Assembly (NCBI GenBank): GCA_963676075.2
Contig: CAXXNZ010000003.1
Coordinates: 62,001 to 126,000 of the forward strand
Length of the DNA stretch: 64,000 nucleotides
From: JAHJQZ01 sp963676075
Lineage (GTDB): Bacteria > Pseudomonadota > Alphaproteobacteria > Rhizobiales > Devosiaceae
Direction of reading: 5' to 3'
Part shown: positions 51,076 to 60,386 of the stretch, piece by piece
How positions within the stretch are numbered: the first letter of the stretch is position 1
Layout: the number at the start of each line of letters is the position of its first letter
Translations under genes and position numbers: made by a program
The notes under the pieces: generated by a model
Told to the model about the DNA's origin: nothing
What the model saw: the letters and a program-made list of their open reading frames with translations, nothing else
Databases searched by the model: none

Positions 51076-53076
51076 CTATGCGGTTGAGCTGCTCTGCTGC
51101 AGCGATCGCCGTTGTGCACCAGTGTCGGTTCCGGTTCCGGAATCGAGCACGCCGTAGACGTTCTTGAGAATGAAGCCCGGCAGATCATCAGGAGGCATCG
51201 GCCGGCCATACAGGTATCCCTGGAACTGGTCACAGGACATGTCCGACAACAGGCGCGCCTGGCGTTCGGTCTCGATGCCCTCGGCGGTTACCTTCAGGTT
51301 CAGGCGGTGGCTAAGAATGATGATCGTATCGAGAATTTCGCTGACACGGGCCGTGTCGGTGTCGAGTCCGAGGATGAAGGACCGGTCGATCTTGATCTTG
51401 TCGAAGCCGTATTTCCACAAATAGCCCAGGCTGGAATAGCCGGTGCCGAAGTCGTCCATCGAGATAGAAATACCGAGCGCCCGCAGCTCCATCAGCTGGC
51501 GTCCGACGCTCTCGGTGTTATCGATCAGCAGGCTTTCCGTCACCTCCAATTCGAGTCGGCCCGGGTTGAGGCCATGTGTGTCGAGCGACATTCGTACGGC
51601 GTCCACCAGGTTTTCGTCATCGAATTGCCGCGCCGACATGTTGACCGACACAAAGAAATCGTCGGACCACCGCACGGCCTCGGCCACCGCGGTATCCAGA
51701 ACCCAGCTTCCGATTGCGCGGATGGCACCGTTCGTTTCGGCGACCGGGATGAACTCTGCCGGCGAGATTGGCGTACCATCGGCATCGGTAAGGCGAAGCA
51801 AGGCCTCGAAGCCGATGCACCGGCCGCTCGTGCGGTTGATGATGGGTTGGTACACAAGGGTGAACAAACCTTCCTCGAGTCCGCGATTGACGGCGCACTC
51901 GACCTTCATCCGGCGATTGATCCGGTCTTCCAGTTCGCTTGAAAAGACCCGACAGGTGTTGCGCCCATCCATCTTGGCCTGAAACAGCGCCAGGTCGGCG
52001 CGGTGAATGTCATCCTCGATATCGTCCTCAGCCCTTATGCCGAACAGGACGCCAACGCTTGCACCTGTCACAATGGTTGTTCCGCCGGAGAGAACAGGCT
52101 GGGCAATCTGCGCCTGCAAGCGTTCGGCGTGGGCGACGGCGTCCGCAACATTGTCGAGCTGGGCAATGATGACGAATTCATCGCCGCCGAACCGCCCGGC
52201 GATGTCGTTTGGCCCAAGCGCATTTCGCACCATTTCGCCGACATGGCGCAGAAGGTCGTCGCCGGCACGATGGCCGCGCGTGTCGTTGATCCATTTGAAA
52301 TTGTCTAGGTCGAAAAAGAACACCGCCGTTTGCGCCGGAAGGACTTGCCCCTTCTGGCGCATCTCCCTCAAACGGGCATAAAAGCCGCCGCGATTGAAGA
52401 CGCCAGTAAGTTGGTCGTAGCGCGCCAGATAGTCGACCTGCTGCTGCGACTGGCCGGCCCGCCGGCGCCATAGCACATATCCACCGAACAAAAGGACGAT
52501 AACCAGGGTAAAGACCGTGGTCAGCATTACGGACAGCTTGAGGAATTCACTGTTGAAAAGATCATGCGTTTTGGACATGTCGAGATAGACGCCGATCGCA
52601 CCCAATCGTACGCCTTGTCGGTCGTTGACCGGCAAATAGGCCGCGCTGTAAAGGCCCGGTAGCGCAGCATTTGTGTCGCTGTGTTCGGCCAATACCTGTG
52701 CTGCGCCGGTTGCCAGTGTCGTGCTGACATCCGTTTCACGTTGTGCAATGAGCGAAGGGTCCGTCGTCCAGGGCTTTGGTTTGTAGTTCAGAATCTGGCG
52801 TCCTGACCGGTCAAAAAACAGCACCGCCGCAATTTCGCCGTGACTGGCAAGCGCATCGATCATGCCAAGTTGCGCCGGGTTCGCCGTGGCTTTTGTCAGC
52901 AGTCGCTTGATGTTGGGTACCAGGTTGGCGACGTTGGTGACTTCATAGAGCGCCCGTTGCTGGGCTTCCTGTTTCTGCACCGAACTGGCCGTGCTGAACT
53001 GACCCAGATTTGCCGCGGTGATGATCCCGGCAAGAAGCAGGACGCTTCCGATCAACAGCAAACGATTTCGGTGCAC
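51076..53076 (-). CDS. Membrane GGDEF-EAL dual-domain c-di-GMP enzyme
   Basis: A 666-residue protein: N-terminal membrane helix (about 6-24), a periplasmic sensor region (about 25-180, with a small Cache-like part), a second helix (about 182-203), a GGDEF domain (about 220-380) with intact RFGGDEFV and inhibitory-site residues not obvious, and an EAL domain (about 395-645). Phosphodiesterase motifs are GFEALLR, VNMSARQF, LEVTES, MDDFGTGYSS, KIDRSFI and TAEGIET. Both halves look catalytically competent, so the net activity cannot be predicted. It is divergent from the aldo/keto reductase-GMC-WecG set of the exopolysaccharide locus, so it may tune polysaccharide output. Confidence 0.92.
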   Translation of the reverse strand: MHRNRLLLIGSVLLLAGIITAANLGQFSTASSVQKQEAQQRALYEVTNVANLVPNIKRLLTKATANPAQLGMIDALASHGEIAAVLFFDRSGRQILNYKPKPWTTDPSLIAQRETDVSTTLATGAAQVLAEHSDTNAALPGLYSAAYLPVNDRQGVRLGAIGVYLDMSKTHDLFNSEFLKLSVMLTTVFTLVIVLLFGGYVLWRRRAGQSQQQVDYLARYDQLTGVFNRGGFYARLREMRQKGQVLPAQTAVFFFDLDNFKWINDTRGHRAGDDLLRHVGEMVRNALGPNDIAGRFGGDEFVIIAQLDNVADAVAHAERLQAQIAQPVLSGGTTIVTGASVGVLFGIRAEDDIEDDIHRADLALFQAKMDGRNTCRVFSSELEDRINRRMKVECAVNRGLEEGLFTLVYQPIINRTSGRCIGFEALLRLTDADGTPISPAEFIPVAETNGAIRAIGSWVLDTAVAEAVRWSDDFFVSVNMSARQFDDENLVDAVRMSLDTHGLNPGRLELEVTESLLIDNTESVGRQLMELRALGISISMDDFGTGYSSLGYLWKYGFDKIKIDRSFILGLDTDTARVSEILDTIIILSHRLNLKVTAEGIETERQARLLSDMSCDQFQGYLYGRPMPPDDLPGFILKNVYGVLDSGTGTDTGAQRRSLQQSSSTA

Positions 53077-53565
53077 CGCATGTCTCCTTGAGCGCGCCCG
53101 GATAAACGAGCCGCTTGATCCGAGGATCCAGACATCAAGCCGACCTGTGATCGGTGCATATCCGGACCCGTTTCATCGGTTTTCTGCCGGCAAATCTTCA
53201 GATCCGGTTATTTTCTCCATTACAGAGCGCAATTCCGGTTTGTTTGTTTAGCCAGAGTTAAGGCGGCGTATCCGGATCCTCACAGATTGCGCAGGTGTTT
53301 GATCATTTCCACGTGCTTTCCCGAAGGCTGTCAGAGAAGAACAAGTCGACCTCGACGAAGCGCGCGCGATTCCGGGTTCACTTTATGAACGTCGCCGGAA
53401 TTAATCATGCGACCGACAAATTGTGGTTTCCGCTGGCTGCGTTCACTAGTGTTCGCGTGGTTGGTGACAGTGGAAAACCGATGGTTGCGCAAGCATCTCG
53501 GCCCATGATGTTCACCGGTTTCCGGCCGGTTTCGCAGCCGGCCAGCTCGGAACAGTGGAGGCTGC
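53077..53565. other. 489-base divergent spacer GGDEF-EAL / aldo-keto reductase
   Basis: I see no convincing gene. Near the right end a hairpin GGCCGG-TTTCGCAG-CCGGCC (53524-53543) sits just before the ribosome binding site of the reductase. The region must contain promoters for both directions. The lower GC stretch at about 53190-53260 would suit a promoter but no consensus is clear. Confidence 0.4.
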
Positions 53566-54573
53566 GTGCGCAGCGTTTTTCTGCCAGGAACAGCTATTGA
53601 GACCTCCGCCATCGGCATGGGGTGCGCATCGCTTGGGTCGCGGATTTCGCCGACACACGGACGGCGAATGCTCGACATGGCCTATGCGCATGGCGTGCGC
53701 TGGTTCGATGTCGCGCCCGCTTATGGCGCCGGCCGTGCCGAGGAAATACTCGCACCGTTTCTGGCCGCCCATCGCGACAGCGTTCATCTGTGTTCAAAGG
53801 TCGGCCTGTCCCCCCCGTCCCACAATGGCCTCGTCAGGGCGGTCTATGCTGCGGGACGGCCTGTCATCGGTCTGGCGCAGGGCCTGCGCCGACGCTTTCG
53901 TGCCATCAAGGCGACGCGCAATGTGCGTATGCCTCTGACCGCTGAGCTGATTGAAACCTCGCTTCAGGCATCGCTCGCCCGCCTCGGCACCGACTATCTC
54001 GACGTGTTTGCCCTGCATGATCCTGACCCGGTCGACCTCGACAAGGACGAGGTTCTCGGCATGCTGGACACGCTTGTGGTACGCGGAGTGGTCCGGCATG
54101 TTTCCATTGCCGGCACATTTGAGGCGGCGCGGAAGGCCGGTGATCACAGTGTTTTCTCCTTTGTCCAGATGGCCGATGACCCGGTGGCCAAGACGCTGTC
54201 TGATCTCCGCCAGATGCTTGACCGGCCGCTGGCGACAATCACCCATTCCGTTTTTGGGGTCGGCGGCGCACGGGATGTGCTGATCGCGCACTTGAAGGCT
54301 GACACAGCTTTGCGGAGCAAACTGGCAGAGGCCGGGTATGACGGTACAGCGGACGTGGTGGCGACAAACCTGCTGATGCGCCGCGCTTTCGCATCCAATC
54401 CCGATGGGGTGGTGCTGGCCTCGATGTATACGGCCGATCACCTGCAACAGAACACAACTCTGGCCAGCCTGCCGCCCGATCCGCAAAGCCTCACGCTGTG
54501 CGACAGTGCTTTTGCCGCGCCGGCAGGTGTGCGGCGACCGGTACAACACGATCTGGCAAAGGTGCAGCAATGA
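53566..54573 (+). CDS. Aldo/keto reductase family protein
   Basis: A 335-residue (beta/alpha)8 protein. The aldo/keto catalytic tetrad is recognisable: Asp and Tyr in WFDVAPAYGAG, Lys in HLCSKVGLS and His in VFALHDPDP. It is closest in style to the D-threo-aldose dehydrogenase/L-fucose dehydrogenase branch, consistent with sugar or inositol oxidoreduction. The start is a GTG at 53566 with GGAGG at 53556-53560 and a hairpin immediately upstream. Its stop overlaps the GMC gene (ATGA at 54570), so the two are coupled and probably act on the same carbohydrate building block or polymer. Confidence 0.82.
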   Translation: MRSVFLPGTAIETSAIGMGCASLGSRISPTHGRRMLDMAYAHGVRWFDVAPAYGAGRAEEILAPFLAAHRDSVHLCSKVGLSPPSHNGLVRAVYAAGRPVIGLAQGLRRRFRAIKATRNVRMPLTAELIETSLQASLARLGTDYLDVFALHDPDPVDLDKDEVLGMLDTLVVRGVVRHVSIAGTFEAARKAGDHSVFSFVQMADDPVAKTLSDLRQMLDRPLATITHSVFGVGGARDVLIAHLKADTALRSKLAEAGYDGTADVVATNLLMRRAFASNPDGVVLASMYTADHLQQNTTLASLPPDPQSLTLCDSAFAAPAGVRRPVQHDLAKVQQ

Positions 54574-56264
54574 TATCCGATAGCATCGACGCCCGTCCGC
54601 TGATCGACCACGATGTCTGCGTCATTGGCTCGGGCCCCGCAGGTCTTGTTTTGGCGCTTGAACTGGCGCGGGCAGGCAAACGCGTGTTGGTTCTCGAATC
54701 TGGCGGCAAGTTCGCCAATTCGCGGCGTCAGGCTCTTTCGGACGCGGAGATCACCGATCCGGAGCGCCACGACGAGATGTCGATTGCCGTCTCCCGACGG
54801 TTCGGCGGTACGTCCAACCTTTGGGCCGTGCGTTGCCAACCCTTCGATCCGATCGATTTCGCCGCGCGCCCTGATCTCGTCGCCGCTGAGTGGCCGATCG
54901 GTCACGCCGAGATCGCCCCCTATTACGGCCGCGCGGTCGATTATCTCGCCGCCGGTGAACATGTTTTCGATGCGCCCATTTCCGGTGTCGAAATCGATGA
55001 TGATACGATCGATTTCACCCGACTCGAACGCTTTGCTGCCGTTGCTGCGACGCAAAGGCGCCACGCCGAAGAGTTGGCCACATCCGAGCGCATCGACATT
55101 CGCCTCAATAGTACGGTGGTCGATCTCGCGCTTGATGAAGGCAAGATCACAGGCGTGACGGTCGCCGCTGACGGCGCCCGGCATCACATCCCGGTCAAGA
55201 CGGTGGTCCTGGCGTGTGGCGGTCTTGAAAGCACGCGCCAGCTTCTGGTGTTGCAGCAAAAGCATCCCGAGCTGTTTGGCGGCACGGATGGGCCTTTGGG
55301 ACGCTACTATATGGGTCACATCATCGGCGAAGTGGCCGATGTCACCTTCAATACCGAGGTGATTGACGAGGCTTACGATTATTACGTTGATGGCGGATCC
55401 TATGTCCGCCGGCGCTTCATCCCTTCGGACAAGGCGCAGCGCGACAATGACCTGCTCAATTTGTCGTTCTGGCCGGTGGTGCCGCCCGTCGCCGACCCGC
55501 GCCACAAGAGCGGCTTTCTGTCGATGGTCTGTCTTGCGTTCGCCATCAAGCCGCTCGGCCGTCTGGTCATCGCCGAGGCCATCCGCAAGCGCCATATTCC
55601 CGATGGTCTCAAATGGTGGCCGCACATCGTCAACATCGTGCGGGATCTGCCAGGGACCGTCATCGGCATGTCCGGTTTCATGTTCAAGCGCTATGTGGCC
55701 CGTCCGCCCATGCCGGGGTTCTTCCTGCGCAACAAGGGGCGCCGCTACGGCCTGTCCTATCATGCGGAACAAAGCCCGCAGCCCGAGAGCCGGGTGCGCC
55801 TTGCCGAGACAAGGGACGCTCTGGGCACGCCACGCCTACTGATCGATCTGCGCTTCGCCCGCAAGGACGCCGAAGCCGTTTTGAGGGCGCATAAGGTTCT
55901 TGCCGGATGGATGGAACGCACAGGCGTCGGCTCGGTCGAATTCCGTCAGCCGGAAGCCGAAACGGTTGACGCCATCCTGGAGATTGCCGCCCACGGCACC
56001 CACCAGATCGGCACAGCCCGCATGGCGGCATCGCCGGACGATGGCGTCGTCGATGCCAATCTCAAGGCTTTCGGTATCGATAATCTCTATGTGGCCAGCT
56101 CGGCGGCGTTTCCGACATCGGGACAGTGTAATCCGACCCTGAGCATCGCCGCCTTCTCGATGCGCCTTGCCGAGCATCTTTGTGCCCAGAGGGATGCGCC
56201 GGCGCCACGGCGCGACCCCGGCAAGGCCCAACGGATGGAAACCGACCATGCCGAACTTGCGTAG
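54570..56264 (+). CDS. GMC-family FAD oxidoreductase
   Basis: A 564-residue flavoenzyme. The FAD dinucleotide fold is at the N-terminus (CVIGSGPAGLVLALELARAG, about residues 16-35). The GGTSNLWAVRCQPF segment and the C-terminal catalytic region (HQIGTARMAASPDDGVVDANLKAFG, then YVASSAAFPTSGQCNPTLSI) are typical of the glucose-methanol-choline family. It oxidises an alcohol group, probably on a sugar or polyol; no signal peptide is visible. Translation starts at ATG 54570 overlapping the reductase stop. It overlaps the WecG-like gene by 17 bases at the 3' end. A role in modifying an exopolysaccharide precursor is inferred from context. Confidence 0.9.
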   Translation: MISDSIDARPLIDHDVCVIGSGPAGLVLALELARAGKRVLVLESGGKFANSRRQALSDAEITDPERHDEMSIAVSRRFGGTSNLWAVRCQPFDPIDFAARPDLVAAEWPIGHAEIAPYYGRAVDYLAAGEHVFDAPISGVEIDDDTIDFTRLERFAAVAATQRRHAEELATSERIDIRLNSTVVDLALDEGKITGVTVAADGARHHIPVKTVVLACGGLESTRQLLVLQQKHPELFGGTDGPLGRYYMGHIIGEVADVTFNTEVIDEAYDYYVDGGSYVRRRFIPSDKAQRDNDLLNLSFWPVVPPVADPRHKSGFLSMVCLAFAIKPLGRLVIAEAIRKRHIPDGLKWWPHIVNIVRDLPGTVIGMSGFMFKRYVARPPMPGFFLRNKGRRYGLSYHAEQSPQPESRVRLAETRDALGTPRLLIDLRFARKDAEAVLRAHKVLAGWMERTGVGSVEFRQPEAETVDAILEIAAHGTHQIGTARMAASPDDGVVDANLKAFGIDNLYVASSAAFPTSGQCNPTLSIAAFSMRLAEHLCAQRDAPAPRRDPGKAQRMETDHAELA

Positions 56265-56997
56265 TTTTCTCGGTATTCCCTTCAGCACCGGCACCATTCC
56301 CGAGATCGTCGATCTCATTGTTGCCGCAGCCCGCGCGGAAAAAACGTCAATGCTGGTGACGCCAAACGTCCAGCATATCGTTGCCCTCGAAAACCAGGTT
56401 TCAAGGGAAGAGCGCGACACCTATCTGTCTGCCGACCTATTCCTTTGCGACAGCAAAATCATCAACCGCCTGGCGCGCTGGAGCGGCCTTGATCTGTCGC
56501 CGCGCACCGGAACGGACCGCGTGGAGGATGTGCTCGCAGCGCCTGGCAACCGCGATCTCGTTATCGCCGTTGCCGGGCCGACGCCAGAGCAGACGGCGGC
56601 GCTCAGCGCCCGTCATCCCGACTGGACATTCCGTCATATCGATACGCCGGCAAAACTGGTTCGTGGCACGCCCGAATGGGACCGCTGCGTCGCCGAGGCA
56701 GCCAGCGCGAACTGGCAGATCCTGTTGTCGTGCCTGTCTTTTCCCAAGCAGGAGATGTTCTCCGCCGATGTGCGGGCAGCACGCCACTCGGCGGGCGGTG
56801 TCATCATGGGCGTGGGTGCTGCCGTTGATTTCATCTCTGGTACGGCAGTGCGTGCGCCGATGGGCTTCCAACGCCTCGGCCTGGAATGGCTGCATCGGCT
56901 TCTCAGCGATCCGGTGCGTTTGTGGCGCCGGTATCTCGTCGACGGACCGCGGATATTCCTGATCTATGCGCGGCGCGTCCGGGCGGGCTCGCGCTGA
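56248..56997 (+). CDS. WecG/TagA/CpsF-family glycosyltransferase (GT26)
   Basis: A 249-residue cytoplasmic-face glycosyltransferase. Family blocks are LVTPNVQHIVALENQ (about residues 32-46), ADLFLCDSKII (Asp, near 62-72), VGAAVDFISGTAVRAPMGFQRLGLEWLHRL (here given as its location, about 192-221) and the terminal DPVRLWRRYL. WecG transfers N-acetylmannosaminuronic acid to lipid II-like intermediates; other members add GlcNAc or related residues. I start at ATG 56248, inside the end of the GMC gene. It is the last plus-strand gene of the locus and converges with the glycosyltransferase on the minus strand, four bases away. Confidence 0.88.
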   Translation: MPNLRSFLGIPFSTGTIPEIVDLIVAAARAEKTSMLVTPNVQHIVALENQVSREERDTYLSADLFLCDSKIINRLARWSGLDLSPRTGTDRVEDVLAAPGNRDLVIAVAGPTPEQTAALSARHPDWTFRHIDTPAKLVRGTPEWDRCVAEAASANWQILLSCLSFPKQEMFSADVRAARHSAGGVIMGVGAAVDFISGTAVRAPMGFQRLGLEWLHRLLSDPVRLWRRYLVDGPRIFLIYARRVRAGSR

Positions 56998-57001
56998 GGT
57001 T

Positions 57002-58207
57002 TCAGTCTGCAGCTTCGGCGATGTCGGCGCGGTAGCGGGCAATGACCTGATCCGGGTCGAAGCGTGCAAACAGCGTCTCGCTGTTGTCGTGGATTGCGGT
57101 TCGAAGCTGCTTGTTGTCGCGCACAAGGGTAACGAGCCCGTCCGCAATCGCCCGTACGTTCTTCATGCGGACCCGGACGCCGACCGGCAGATCATCGACA
57201 TAGCCGTCAACTCCGACGCCGGCGGTGTAAAGGATCGGCGCGCCGGCAAACAGTGCTTCGAGATAGACCATGCCGAAGGTTTCGACGCGCGACGGCATGG
57301 CGAGCCCGATGCCGCGAGACAGGTGGTCGAGCAAGGCGTCGTGGTCCATGAAATCGCGGAGCACTGCCCGACCTTCAAGGCCATTTCTGCGGATCATGGC
57401 GCGGACATCTTCCTGCTCCTTGGCCGTCCCGCGTCCGATGATTTCGAGTTCGATGCCCTCCAGCTCATTTCCGGCATAGGCGAAAGCCGACAAGAGGTCT
57501 GGGAGACCCTTCTTGTATCTGGCCTGCAAGGCCATGACGGCGATGATTTTCGGGGCCGGCTTTTTCACCGGAATGTGCGCACGCGCGTTGAAAACGATGT
57601 TCGGCAAGAGCCGTGTCTTTTCGGGGGCGACGCCGGTCACGCGTGCGAAATCTTCGCGGAACCAGGCGGACACCTGATAGATCTTTGTGGCATCGCGCGC
57701 GATCCGCCGGAACAGTGGGCGATAAAAGGGCTTCATCCGGAAGACCTTGGATTCGACCTCGCCGCGGGCCGTGCAAAACAGCCTGGCGCCGCAACGTTTG
57801 GCGAGCAGCCAGCCAGCAATGCCCTCAAAGGTGAAGCGGTGCGTGTGAATGACCTGTGGGGTGACGCCCTCGGCGGCCAGGAAAGCGCGGATACGGCGGG
57901 CGACAATGGTTTGGGACGCGAACATGCCGATGCCGAAGGGCAGCGCGAAATAGCGGTAGACCAGCAGCCGGCGTCCGTCGATCTCGCCGAAATCGCGCCA
58001 TTGAACCTTCAGGGGATTGCTGACCCGCTGCAGGGAAATGACGATCTGGGGATGATCGGTCATGCGGTCGACGAGCCGTACCACGGCATCGGTGATCGGC
58101 GGTGGCCGTATGGGGTCGAGATAGTCCGACGAAATGTGAAGGATAAGCGGGCGGCTATCGCTTGCGCTTTTTCGCAAATCGGCAGTGCGATCGGTGTTCT
58201 CACTCAT
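57002..58207 (-). CDS. Glycosyltransferase family 4-like protein
   Basis: A 401-residue GT-B glycosyltransferase. The N-terminal half has the acceptor-side ILHISSDYLDPIRP and VIHTHRFTFEG segments; the C-terminal half has the donor-nucleotide site with the E-x7-E motif region SRVETFGMVYLEALFAGAPI. It probably adds a sugar to a lipid-linked repeat unit on the cytoplasmic membrane face. It is the last gene of the minus-strand exopolysaccharide operon; the preceding glycosyltransferase gene stops 5 bases before its start. Confidence 0.87.
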   Translation of the reverse strand: MSENTDRTADLRKSASDSRPLILHISSDYLDPIRPPPITDAVVRLVDRMTDHPQIVISLQRVSNPLKVQWRDFGEIDGRRLLVYRYFALPFGIGMFASQTIVARRIRAFLAAEGVTPQVIHTHRFTFEGIAGWLLAKRCGARLFCTARGEVESKVFRMKPFYRPLFRRIARDATKIYQVSAWFREDFARVTGVAPEKTRLLPNIVFNARAHIPVKKPAPKIIAVMALQARYKKGLPDLLSAFAYAGNELEGIELEIIGRGTAKEQEDVRAMIRRNGLEGRAVLRDFMDHDALLDHLSRGIGLAMPSRVETFGMVYLEALFAGAPILYTAGVGVDGYVDDLPVGVRVRMKNVRAIADGLVTLVRDNKQLRTAIHDNSETLFARFDPDQVIARYRADIAEAAD

Positions 58208-58212
58208 CGGGC

Positions 58213-59100
58213 TCAGCTCCAGACGGGCATGGCGCTGGCGCCGCTCGCCTGCAAGAGCTTGCCGGCATTGTTCCAGGCCCGCATGTAAAGGCGAAAGGCC
58301 TTTGGACGATCGAAGGGGCGAAGAACAAGGGCTGATGATGCAAACACAAGCATGCGCGCCATAGCACCGGTGGCAAAGGCGAGAACAGCCGCCACGCCCT
58401 TGTTCCTGAGGCGCAGCCGCGCGTAGAGCTGTCCGGTGCGCTGGGCACGGTTGAGGGCGTATTTGGCGTTTGCACGCTCCGCCGGCACGTCTTCATGGGC
58501 GCGGGCGCGGTTTGTAACCACCATGCGATGGCCCTGCGCCGCGAAACGCAGGAAGAAATCATCATCTTCGCCGCCCGAACGGCCAAATTCCTCGTCGAAC
58601 CGCAAGGCGCCCAGCGCTGAGTGGCGGACAAGCGTGTTGCCGGTGCGCCCGCGTGGCGTTTCGCGTCCATCCTCATCCCAGTTCCAGTCCTGGAACAGCG
58701 GATTGGCGCGCAACAACCATTGCGGGGTGGCTTCCGGGTAACGCGGAAAGACCGGGCCGAATACGGCGTCCGCATCAAAATCCTGCGCCGCCGACAGATG
58801 TCCTTGAAGCCAGTCCGGCTCGACGCGTTCGTCGTCGTCGACGAAAATGAGCCAGTCGCCCTTTGCAGCCTCGAGACAGGCGTTACGCGCCATAGCGACA
58901 TTGCCTGCGCCGACGGGCAGGACAGTCACCGTCATGGCCAGTTTCAGCTCGACGAGCACACGTGACACGGCAGCGTCGGGACTGTCATCGGCAATGATGA
59001 TTTCGACTGTCTCTCCTGTCGGGATGCTGGCTTCCGAAATGCTTTTGAGCGTTTGCTTCAGGAAGGGTCGGCCCTTGCTGGCAATGAGAACCGAAATCAT
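58213..59100 (-). CDS. Glycosyltransferase family 2 protein
   Basis: A 295-residue GT-A glycosyltransferase. It opens with ISVLIASKGRPFLKQTL, has the metal/nucleotide-sugar DDDE motif in FVDDDERVEPDWL (about residues 90-102), GARVFGPVFPRY-like substrate strand and a C-terminal pair of hydrophobic segments that may anchor it to the membrane. I use the ATG at 59100 because it forms an ATGA overlap with the stop of the preceding ligase gene and has GGGGAG eight bases upstream; an ATG at 59106 is too close to that site. Acceptor and donor are unknown. Confidence 0.87.
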   Translation of the reverse strand: MISVLIASKGRPFLKQTLKSISEASIPTGETVEIIIADDSPDAAVSRVLVELKLAMTVTVLPVGAGNVAMARNACLEAAKGDWLIFVDDDERVEPDWLQGHLSAAQDFDADAVFGPVFPRYPEATPQWLLRANPLFQDWNWDEDGRETPRGRTGNTLVRHSALGALRFDEEFGRSGGEDDDFFLRFAAQGHRMVVTNRARAHEDVPAERANAKYALNRAQRTGQLYARLRLRNKGVAAVLAFATGAMARMLVFASSALVLRPFDRPKAFRLYMRAWNNAGKLLQASGASAMPVWS

Positions 59101-60386
59101 ACCCATCGCTCCCCATTTCGCTGAACCGCGGCCAGAAGGATCATCAGCGTCACCAGCATGCTCGATCCAGACAGCCCCTGCAGCCAGGCGGTCTCGAGAA
59201 GGTTCTGCAAGAGCATGTATAAAAAGAGCACGTTGAAGAAATAGCCAAGCCCGATGTCACGATCCGTCGTCTTGTCGATCCACAAGGCCACCATGATCTG
59301 CAACAGGGCAAACAGGGTGAGCGCGATCATCCCGCCTTGCAGCAGCACATCGAGATAGCCGTTGTGGGCGTGCGGCGTGACCTTCACGAAACCGGTCCAG
59401 TCCGGCAGTTTGGAAGCGGGAGACTTGTCTCCAAGCCCCCAGAAGGATTGATAGCCGAAACCGGTCAGCGGCCGCTTCAGTGCCTCCTTGACCCCGAAGG
59501 CCCAAACGTCGGTTCGCCCGGTGAAGGTGCCGTCGTGCGAAATGATGCGTGAAACGGTGTGGTAGGAAAAGCCGGGGATGGCCCCACTCAGCAGCACGCC
59601 GGCGGGAATGGCAACAACGGTGATCAGAACCGGAAGCGAGACCCGGAAGTAGCGGCGCATGAATACGGCGCCGAGCGCAAAAAGCGGCACCATCACGAAC
59701 AAGCCGATAGATGTCTTGGAATCGCTGAGATAGAGCAGGATGAGGACGACGGGCATAAGGGCCATGCTGACCCGGCGAACAAGCAGATCGCTGCGCGTCA
59801 GACCATACAGGGCGAAAAAGCCGCCCATGACGGCGACGCTGCCAAGCATGTTCTTGTGCGAAAAGATTCCGGCGTAACCGATCGGTGTGCTTGGAATGAT
59901 TGGTATCGCCAGGAAATTGATGACCAGCGTCACGGCCAGCACCCAGAACATCGGCTTGATCATGTCTTCGACGCGCCGTGTCAGGAGCACGGCAACCAGA
60001 AGGGCGATGCCCTGCATGGCGAACAGCATGGCTTTTGAGATCGTGACCGATGGCGCCAATGCCCAGAGCGCCGTCATGCACAAATAGCCGAAAAAGCCGG
60101 TCACCAGAAAAAAACCGGCGAGGTGAAAGCGCAAGAGCCGGTGGCGCTCGGCAATCAGGAGGAGCACGGAAACGCCCGCGAGCGCAGGAAAGAACAGGCG
60201 GTTGAGGACAAAGGAATGTTCAGGGGGAAGGGGGCCGGTGGCCAGGTCGGCGGGGACAATGCCGCGCGCATAGATCAGCGGCCAGATCAGCACGAGATAG
60301 GCCATGAGCATAGCCGGCAGCAATGCTGCCAGACGCTGCCTGTAGTTGACGGTGGTGTTTTGCTCCACCACTGACGCGATGCTCAT
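59097..60386 (-). CDS. O-antigen ligase / Wzy-like polymerase
   Basis: A 429-residue inner-membrane protein with about twelve helices and the large periplasmic loop characteristic of the Wzy_C/O-antigen ligase family. The conserved loop is seen around GRTDVWAFGVKEALKRPLTGFGYQSFWGL and VTPHAHNGYLDVLLQGG, containing the Arg and His residues used by the family (location about 290-345). It polymerises or ligates lipid-linked repeat units on the periplasmic face. It overlaps the flippase stop by four bases upstream and the GT2 start downstream, so the operon is tightly coupled. Confidence 0.88.
   Translation of the reverse strand: MSIASVVEQNTTVNYRQRLAALLPAMLMAYLVLIWPLIYARGIVPADLATGPLPPEHSFVLNRLFFPALAGVSVLLLIAERHRLLRFHLAGFFLVTGFFGYLCMTALWALAPSVTISKAMLFAMQGIALLVAVLLTRRVEDMIKPMFWVLAVTLVINFLAIPIIPSTPIGYAGIFSHKNMLGSVAVMGGFFALYGLTRSDLLVRRVSMALMPVVLILLYLSDSKTSIGLFVMVPLFALGAVFMRRYFRVSLPVLITVVAIPAGVLLSGAIPGFSYHTVSRIISHDGTFTGRTDVWAFGVKEALKRPLTGFGYQSFWGLGDKSPASKLPDWTGFVKVTPHAHNGYLDVLLQGGMIALTLFALLQIMVALWIDKTTDRDIGLGYFFNVLFLYMLLQNLLETAWLQGLSGSSMLVTLMILLAAVQRNGERWV

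Noticed and set aside
50681..51157. 158-codon frame between the D-aminopeptidase and GGDEF-EAL genes
   Set aside because: Mostly antisense to both neighbours; low-complexity Arg/Ser content.
53295..53600. 101-codon frame before the aldo/keto reductase
   Set aside because: No ribosome binding site, overlaps the reductase start, and no recognised features.
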